From an uncultured Acidobacteriota bacterium (GTDB lineage: Bacteria; Acidobacteriota; Terriglobia; Bryobacterales; Bryobacteraceae): 50,667 nt of DNA. The stretch is taken from the NCBI GenBank assembly GCA_900696665.1, contig CAADGY010000194.1:1-50667 (forward strand), written 5' to 3'. Shown one piece after another: positions 45,116 to 50,667 of this stretch; the first letter of the stretch is position 1; each line of letters starts with the position of its first letter. A model generated the notes under the pieces. That model had not been told where the DNA came from, searched no databases, and saw only the letters and a program-made list of their open reading frames with translations. A program made the translations under genes and the position numbers.

Positions 45116-47722
45116 TCAGGCGCTGTTCCGCCGGTCGATTTCCGAAATTACTTGCCGGCAGTTGAGCACTTTCTCCACAAGGTCCAACGGAGTGTAATAG
45201 TAGTGGTTCGACGCTTCGTACGCAATCACGGAGTGCTTGCGCGCAATCGGATACTGCCGCCGCGCCAGATCGATTTCCTGTTCGGCGAGCCGCCGCATGC
45301 GCCGCAGCGCCGCCGGATCGGACTTGTCGCGCAGCATATAAAACTCCACCTGGTTCGCCGTACTCTCGAAGTGATGGGCGCAGGTCCGCGCGATGGCAAG
45401 ATCGAGCTCGGCATTCCGCTTCTTGGACGGTGAGACTTCCGGCATCGCTTTTTCGAAAAGCCGGAGTCCCGCATTCCACAGGGAAGCCATTTTGGCAAAT
45501 TGCCGCTGCACCACTTCCGGGGGATACTTCGCCGACCAGGCTTTGTAATCGTCGTATGGAAACAGAATCATCCCGGGCCGGTACCCGGTAGGGGTCAGAC
45601 GTAGGGGATTGGCGGGCCCATGTTGCGTGGGAATGATGTAGACGTGAACACCGTAGGGGAACTCCCGGAACGCTTCGCTGAACTGATGCCACGCCTTGAT
45701 GATTGCATCCGCCGCGCTGCTTCCAAACCGCTGCACAGCCACCGCCCGCAGAATCTCCGGTTGTTCGGGACGGGGTGAATAGTAGTAGGCCTTGGCAGCG
45801 GCGAGATTCGGAGAGGCGTAGCCGCCGCATGTCCAGGACGGCATGATGCCGCTGATGCCCGCACGCGTCAGGTTCTCGCAATGTTCCAGGATCAGATGCG
45901 TAACGGGAATATAAGGAACGGCGGAGATCTCCCAGGTATTGTTGAACTGCAACTTCGCCATGGTGGGGTTTCCGTTCTGCTTCGCGAGATTCCAGTAACG
46001 GGTGGCGCGGGGGCCGGGACCGACAACGGAAATCGAATACTCGCCGACCCTTGTTTGCACGCCGCCGCGATCTACCGGGGCTTCCCATTCGCTGATGCTC
46101 AGGACCTTTACTTCTTTCGACAACAGCGGGATCAGTTTCTCCGCCAGCGCATATCCCCAGCCCCAATCGTAGGCGATCACGTCCGCGCGGGCATTGTGGC
46201 TGCGCACTCCCTGGCGGAAGGTTTCGAGCAGCTCGGCGATGGTGTCATGGCCGGTGCGTTTTGAACATCGCGGACAATCGCCGGCATTGGGTGTCCCGGT
46301 ACCCCATCCGCCGCCATGCGAAAAACAATTGGTGTGGTTCTCAGACATCGTGATGGTAAAGATCCCACCCAGATCTGGCACGTTGGCGAAGACATGAGCC
46401 AGGCTCTCCCGGAGCCAGTCGCGCACCGCCGGCACGCTGGTACACATCGCGTTCAATCCCTGATGGGAAGAGCCGCGAATGTCCGGGTATTTCTCGAAAA
46501 AAGCCGGCGGCATTGCGCGGGGCTCGTTCAGGTATAGAAAGATGCCGACACCGAACTGGCGTGCACGTTGCACCAGGGCGTTCAGGTTCTTCAGGCGTGT
46601 CTGCCATCCTTCGCCGAACTCGGGGAACCGCTTCGACGGAGCGAGCGTGTTGAGGACGGCCTGCATCCACACACCGTTGATACCGGCGCGCGCGAGTTTT
46701 TCCAGATAGCCGTCCGGGAAGGGATCGCGCTCCGGCTCCATCAACGGATCGCCGTACAAAGCAAAGTACGAATAGAGGTAGCGCGGATTCCATTCGACGT
46801 TGCGATGGATGGAACCTTTCTTCAGGAACGGCCCTTCACGCGATTCCATCAGATCCTGCAACAGGTACAGACCTTCGACCACGGCAGCTTGGCTGGCGCC
46901 GGTCAGCACCAGTTGGCTGTCACCGACTTCGATATGGAAGCTCTCGCGGCCGGCCGCTTGCGGCGGGCGGACTTCCAGCACGATTTTCTTTTCGGCGTTT
47001 TCCGCGACAACAGCATTCATGGACGAACGCAGGTACTCCCGGAATCGCGCGGCTTGGCGCGAGAATGCGCTACCGGCCGCGATGCTCCATCCGTTCGTCA
47101 GATCGATCTCGTCCGCGGCGGCTTTCGCTCCGGGGGCGCGCAGTGTCTGAAAACCCGTGCCGCTGAGGTCTGCGATGAACGCGAACAGGTCTTCCCCGCG
47201 CTCGTCGATGGTCTTTCCAAAAGTCCGGCGCACGATGTTTCGAATTTCCGCGGCGCGGGCTCTTTCCTGCGCCGAAGGTGCGGCGTACACCAGTGGTTCG
47301 CACCTTGGTTTTTTCCGGCCGAGTTTGACGTCCAGGAAATCGTCTTCCTTCAGCGTAAACTCGTACTTCTGACGGTCCCATCCCAGCAGCCCGATGATCT
47401 GATTCTCCGGCAGCAGGTGCCAGTTCTGGCGGATCACGGTGATGTAGATGCGGGCAAGCTGATCTTCGGTGAGCTTCCGCTTTTCCGGCAATCCCATGGA
47501 CGCGCCAATCGCAAGAAGATCGGCCGGCTTTCCGCGTACGACGCTCGCCATGCGCTCGATGTTGGCGAGTTCCCAATTCCGCCAGACGAATTGGTAAAGG
47601 CGGCTGGGGAAGTGGGGTTCCGGTACCGGTTCGGCGCCGGCTTCCATCTGCGCGGCACCGGTCCCGGGCGGCATCCCGCATAGCGCGGGCGCCAGATAAA
47701 GGAAATCTCTTCTCTTGATCAT
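45116..47722 (-). CDS. Large exported glycoside-hydrolase-like protein
   Basis: An 868-aa exported protein with an Arg-containing signal peptide (MIKRRDFLYLAPALCG). A beta-rich N-terminal region (about 30-290) with a GH20 domain-2/zincin-like fold (KKIVLEVRPP... VLTGASQAAVVEGLYLLQDLM) is followed by a TIM-barrel-like region (about 320-660: YSYFALYGDP, INGVWMQAVLNTLAP, GVGIFLYLNEPRAMPP, GIFTITMSEN) and helical C-terminus. This architecture is like GH20/GH67-type enzymes, but no exact catalytic pair is assigned. The start ATG 47722 is preferred over TTG 47734. It heads the RhaT-containing cluster. Glycan unknown. Confidence 0.6.
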   Translation of the reverse strand: MIKRRDFLYLAPALCGMPPGTGAAQMEAGAEPVPEPHFPSRLYQFVWRNWELANIERMASVVRGKPADLLAIGASMGLPEKRKLTEDQLARIYITVIRQNWHLLPENQIIGLLGWDRQKYEFTLKEDDFLDVKLGRKKPRCEPLVYAAPSAQERARAAEIRNIVRRTFGKTIDERGEDLFAFIADLSGTGFQTLRAPGAKAAADEIDLTNGWSIAAGSAFSRQAARFREYLRSSMNAVVAENAEKKIVLEVRPPQAAGRESFHIEVGDSQLVLTGASQAAVVEGLYLLQDLMESREGPFLKKGSIHRNVEWNPRYLYSYFALYGDPLMEPERDPFPDGYLEKLARAGINGVWMQAVLNTLAPSKRFPEFGEGWQTRLKNLNALVQRARQFGVGIFLYLNEPRAMPPAFFEKYPDIRGSSHQGLNAMCTSVPAVRDWLRESLAHVFANVPDLGGIFTITMSENHTNCFSHGGGWGTGTPNAGDCPRCSKRTGHDTIAELLETFRQGVRSHNARADVIAYDWGWGYALAEKLIPLLSKEVKVLSISEWEAPVDRGGVQTRVGEYSISVVGPGPRATRYWNLAKQNGNPTMAKLQFNNTWEISAVPYIPVTHLILEHCENLTRAGISGIMPSWTCGGYASPNLAAAKAYYYSPRPEQPEILRAVAVQRFGSSAADAIIKAWHQFSEAFREFPYGVHVYIIPTQHGPANPLRLTPTGYRPGMILFPYDDYKAWSAKYPPEVVQRQFAKMASLWNAGLRLFEKAMPEVSPSKKRNAELDLAIARTCAHHFESTANQVEFYMLRDKSDPAALRRMRRLAEQEIDLARRQYPIARKHSVIAYEASNHYYYTPLDLVEKVLNCRQVISEIDRRNSA

Positions 47723-47780
47723 CGCCGAAGTCAACAGACCGTCTTCTACAATATCCCAGCAACTCCGATTGTGAAACCGC

Positions 47781-49472
47781 TCAGTTCAACCCGGGCGTCT
47801 GGTGAACGATCGCACCGCCTACCATGGTCAACACGCTATGGATTCCAAACCACTGGAGCGGTGGCGCCGGAGGCGGCGGGGGCAGCGGCAGAGTGAGAAC
47901 ATCGCCGGACAATACGGCCAGGTCGGCCAGCTTGCCGGCGGCGATCGTGCCTTTCTCGCGCTCCGCGAACTCCGCGTAAGCGGAGCCCGAGGTGTACGCC
48001 CGCAAGGCTTCCTCGCGGGAGATTGCTTCAGCCGGATTAATCGGATGCACACTGGCGAGCAGCAGGTTGATATAAGGATGGAGGAATCCGTCCGAACCTA
48101 GCGCGATGGGAATTCCCTCCCGCAGAAGAGATTTCAACGGCTGTGCGTGGGCGGTTTTGACCGGGCCGTAGCGTTGCATAAATACGTCCGCGATGTTGAA
48201 GTGCGTGGGGTTCTGCACGACGACCGCGCGCAGGCGGCGTAAGACCTGGTAGTCGCCGGTTCCGAGAAAATCCCCGTGCTCGATGCGAGGCCGCAACAAC
48301 CTGAACAGAGAGCTGAGCGGGTTGCGTTCCGCGAGACTCAGAAGCTGATCGGCCGTTGCCTCGCCGGCGACGTGAAGCAGCGGCTGAGGAAAAGACAGCA
48401 CGTTCACGAACAGGCGCCGGCCCATTTCTCCCGGCGTGAAATAGAGCCTTCCGAAATGACTCGCGGGAACGTCAAGATATCTCTCATGCATGAAGGCCAT
48501 GCGCTCCACCGGAGTGCCGTCCAGGATGTACTTCACCCCGGAAAGCTTCACGTTGCCCTGGGGCACAACGATTGGAAGAGGCGGCACATCCAGCGCAGGG
48601 CATTTCTGCATGGTGCCGGGCACCGGAATTTCGCGCCACCGGATGGGAAGCCCGGCACGGTTCAGGATGCGCACCATTTTGTTCGGCGGCAGACCGGACA
48701 TGTTCTGGATGGAAGTGATGCCCAAGGCGGCGGCCTGCTGCGCCACCGCACGGATTTGCGCGGCGCCCACGTTCTCATCGACGGCGGCCGCAAGACAGGA
48801 CCGGAGCCCGAAGCTGGCCATGCCGTGGAGCACGCCGGTGAGGTTGCCGCCGGCATCCCGCTCATACCACCCGCCGGCGGGGTCGGATTCGCGCTCAGTG
48901 AGCTGGAGTGCCCTGATAGCGGCCGAATTAATGATGGAGCCGTGTCCGGCCCACCCGCGCAACTCGATGGGATGATTCGGCGCGACTTGATCCAACGCGA
49001 GCCTGGTAGCGCTCGGGTCGGCAAAGACCCTGCCGCCAACGTCAGCATACAGCCAGGTTCCCGCCGGGGGGGTCTGCATGCTCAGGACTGTGACGATGGC
49101 GGCCTTTACCTCATCGAACGTGGGATCCGGCGGAGGCGCCCCGTCGGGCCACAGCCCCAGGTTCACCACAGGCGGCATCGGGGCGAAGTGGGTGTGTGAA
49201 TCATTGATTCCGGGAATCACCAGCTTTTGTTTAAGGTCAATTCGCCGTGTATTTGCGTTTGCGTACCTCGCGACCTCCTGATCGGCGCCAACCGCGAGAA
49301 TGCGGTCCCGGAGGACCGCCACCGCCTGGGCAAAGGGTCGCGATGGGTCAGAAGTGAAAATTTTGCCGTTATAAAGGATTAAATCGGCCGATTTTGCCCA
49401 TAATAGCGGGGCGACACAAAGCCCTGTAATCAGAAAAAGGGGGAAACGGATCATCGATTTCATGGATTTCAT
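47781..49472 (-). CDS. Exported YtcJ-like amidohydrolase
   Basis: A 563-aa exported protein: signal peptide (MIRFPLFLITGLCVAPLLWA), then a YtcJ/Amidohydro_3 metal-dependent hydrolase with HTHF (93-96), a GHGSIINSAAIRAL block, RIEHGDFLG and ALGSDGFLHPYI containing the metal-binding Asp. It should hydrolyse an amide or imide bond. ATG 49472 with GAGG 9 nt upstream is chosen over internal ATGs at 49463 and 49454; an upstream TTG-type extension is unlikely. A proline-rich stretch (LPLPPPPPAPPLQW) near the C-terminus is unusual. Confidence 0.85.
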   Translation of the reverse strand: MKSMKSMIRFPLFLITGLCVAPLLWAKSADLILYNGKIFTSDPSRPFAQAVAVLRDRILAVGADQEVARYANANTRRIDLKQKLVIPGINDSHTHFAPMPPVVNLGLWPDGAPPPDPTFDEVKAAIVTVLSMQTPPAGTWLYADVGGRVFADPSATRLALDQVAPNHPIELRGWAGHGSIINSAAIRALQLTERESDPAGGWYERDAGGNLTGVLHGMASFGLRSCLAAAVDENVGAAQIRAVAQQAAALGITSIQNMSGLPPNKMVRILNRAGLPIRWREIPVPGTMQKCPALDVPPLPIVVPQGNVKLSGVKYILDGTPVERMAFMHERYLDVPASHFGRLYFTPGEMGRRLFVNVLSFPQPLLHVAGEATADQLLSLAERNPLSSLFRLLRPRIEHGDFLGTGDYQVLRRLRAVVVQNPTHFNIADVFMQRYGPVKTAHAQPLKSLLREGIPIALGSDGFLHPYINLLLASVHPINPAEAISREEALRAYTSGSAYAEFAEREKGTIAAGKLADLAVLSGDVLTLPLPPPPPAPPLQWFGIHSVLTMVGGAIVHQTPGLN

Positions 49473-49579
49473 GCGAGATAACCTCAAATGCGGGGATGAT
49501 TTGTCGCAAAAGGGTGATTCTACCATGCGCGGTCCCGGAAAGAGCCCCACCCAGCCCCGAGCTGTCATAAGATAACGGC

Positions 49580-50425
49580 ATGGATCGAAGGGTATTCCTC
49601 CAAACGGTGGGAGCCGGCTCCGGAGCCGCACTCGCCGGAAAGGCGGTGCAGATGAAACCGGTGGAACGTAAGGGGCGGATCAAACAGTCCGCTTGCCGGT
49701 GGTGTTACAACAAGATTCCCGCCGAGGACTTCGTGCGCGAGGGTGCACGGCTGGGGCTGAAATCAATCGACCTGGCGCCGGCGGCCGAGTGGCCGATCTT
49801 GAAGAAATACGGCCTGCCGCCGACGATGATTGGAGGGGGCACGACCATCCCCGACGGATTCAACCGGAAAGAGAATCATGCCGGAATTGAGGAGCGGTTC
49901 CGGGAGAGCGTGCGGAACGCCGTAACTTTCGGCGCGCCGAGCATAATCGTTTTTTCGGGGAATCGCCGCGGCATGAGCGACGCAGAGGGACTGGAGAACT
50001 GTGTGACCGGCCTCAAGAAAGTCATGCCTATAGCGGAAGACAAAGGCATTCTTGTTTGCATGGAATTGCTCAACAGCAAGGTGGATCATGCCGACTATAT
50101 GTGCGACCACACGAAGTGGGGTGTGGAACTGGTAAAACGCGTGGCATCACCTTACTTCAAGCTGCTGTATGACATCTACCATATGCAGATCATGGAGGGA
50201 GATGTCATTCGGACGCTGCGGGAGAATGCCGAGTATATTGGACACTTACACACTGGCGGCAACCCGGGCCGCAACGAAATCGACGGAACACAGGAACTGA
50301 ATTACCGCGCGATTGCGCACGCTGTAGTGGAAATGGGCTTCAGCGGGTATATGGCGCACGAGTTCATTCCCAAGCGGAACCCGCTCGAGTCGCTTGCCGA
50401 AGCCGTGGAGTTGTGTGACGTCTAG
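49580..50425 (+). CDS. Tat-exported hydroxypyruvate-isomerase-like TIM-barrel protein
   Basis: A 281-aa protein with a Tat-like start (MDRRVFLQTVGAGSGAALAG) and an AP-endonuclease-2/Hyi-like TIM barrel: FKLLYDIYHMQIMEGDV (about 193-209), GHLHTGGNPGRNE and YMAHEFIPKR. The Glu, Asp, His and Glu metal ligands are in the usual places (ELLN, YDIYH, HTGGNPGRNE, HEF). Cytoplasmic Hyi interconverts hydroxypyruvate and tartronate semialdehyde; exported paralogs are common in Planctomycetes and Acidobacteria and likely act on other keto-sugars. Divergent from the amidohydrolase gene (107-bp gap). Confidence 0.9.
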   Translation: MDRRVFLQTVGAGSGAALAGKAVQMKPVERKGRIKQSACRWCYNKIPAEDFVREGARLGLKSIDLAPAAEWPILKKYGLPPTMIGGGTTIPDGFNRKENHAGIEERFRESVRNAVTFGAPSIIVFSGNRRGMSDAEGLENCVTGLKKVMPIAEDKGILVCMELLNSKVDHADYMCDHTKWGVELVKRVASPYFKLLYDIYHMQIMEGDVIRTLRENAEYIGHLHTGGNPGRNEIDGTQELNYRAIAHAVVEMGFSGYMAHEFIPKRNPLESLAEAVELCDV

Positions 50426-50434
50426 GCAACCGGT

Positions 50435-50563
50435 CTATGGTTTGGCCGCGGCGGCAAATTTGCATCGCGAGATGCACTTTCCGTTACGGCAGGTGAGGCA
50501 AACGAGTTTTCTTTTTCTGACAACTTTTCCCGAACGGGGAGGGACCGCGCGTTTGAGTTTCAT
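50435..50563 (-). CDS. 42-aa basic Cys-rich peptide, coupled to upstream gene
   Basis: A 42-aa ORF starting MKLKRAVPPRSGKVVRKRKL and containing VCLTCRNGKCISRCKF: four Cys spaced C-x2-C-x4-C-x3-C. AGGAG lies 6 nt before ATG. Its ATG overlaps the stop of the gene upstream (ATGA), a classic coupled arrangement. It is too short for standard gene finders. The Cys pattern suggests metal binding, with a strongly basic N-terminus that could bind nucleic acid. Function unknown. Confidence 0.6.
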   Translation of the reverse strand: MKLKRAVPPRSGKVVRKRKLVCLTCRNGKCISRCKFAAAAKP

Positions 50564-50667
50564 GCCGCTCTCCTGCGCTGCGAACCGAGAGAAAGCGGCT
50601 CGGTGGGAATTCCGGTATTCGCGGCTTCCCGCAGCGGCATCGCGCGCAAGTGAACAGGGTCGAGACC
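50560..50667 (-). CDS. C-terminus of a gene running off the right edge
   Basis: The last 35 codons (GLDPVHLRAMPLREAANTG... ending SQRRRAA) of a minus-strand gene end at TGA 50560-50562, overlapping the start of the 42-aa peptide gene by four bases. No family is recognised from this fragment. The overlap implies the two are translated together. Confidence 0.5.
   Translation of the reverse strand, partial: GLDPVHLRAMPLREAANTGIPTEPLSLGSQRRRAA

Overview
The window looks like a chromosome segment from a GC-rich Gram-negative soil bacterium, most likely an Acidobacteriota of the Solibacter/Bryobacter type. This is inferred from three things: the lipid A/Kdo genes, which imply an outer membrane; a PEP-CTERM protein; and many exported carbohydrate-active, amidohydrolase and Hyi-like proteins lying between housekeeping genes. 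TTG and GTG starts are common (rho, tig, clpX, tsaB, lysC, recA region, a Gfo/Idh gene). I see no rRNA, tRNA, CRISPR array, prophage or complete insertion sequence.

Layout. 0-5.4 kb: edge-truncated amidohydrolase, PEP-CTERM protein, M14-type carboxypeptidase, REC/HD-GYP regulator, lytic transglycosylase, and an exported RraA-like protein. 5.4-18 kb: a long minus-strand housekeeping block in transcription order metK, ahcY, tig, clpX, lon, engB, rho, an exported DUF5060/DUF4038 glycosidase-like gene, and tsaB. It joins SAM recycling, protein folding and proteolysis, ribosome assembly, transcription termination and tRNA t6A synthesis. clpP is absent from its usual place between tig and clpX. 18-25.7 kb: secreted BNR propeller protein, a decayed GT4/GH130 remnant, DUF4112 protein, a single-gene WaaA-LpxK fusion, a secreted protein of unknown function, a beta-helix protein and an outer-membrane barrel.

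25.7-31.4 kb: a Cys/His-rich exported protein, a divergent MarR/cupin pair with two perfect 15-bp operators between them, a truncated and frameshifted hybrid histidine kinase remnant, a TgpA-type transglutaminase, a small conserved protein and a YggX-like iron protein. 31.4-41 kb: CBM9-like protein, ATP-grasp ligase, recA, HU with a long leader, a stand-alone tatA (55 aa), DedA, PpiD-like chaperone, lysC, cmk and a minimal zincin. 41-50.7 kb: small ORFs, then a minus-strand cluster (transcription order: GH20-like exported protein, Gfo/Idh/MocA oxidoreductase, class V aminotransferase, RhaT-like transporter), preceded by an exported YtcJ-like amidohydrolase and a divergent Tat-exported Hyi-like isomerase. 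The right edge holds the C-terminus of an unknown gene translationally coupled to a 42-aa basic Cys-rich peptide.

The most interesting points are the WaaA-LpxK fusion, the missing clpP together with an altered ClpX loop, the twin MarR operators, the two composite pseudogenes, and the small coupled Cys-rich peptide at the right edge. I did not find a clearly new multi-gene defence or mobile system.
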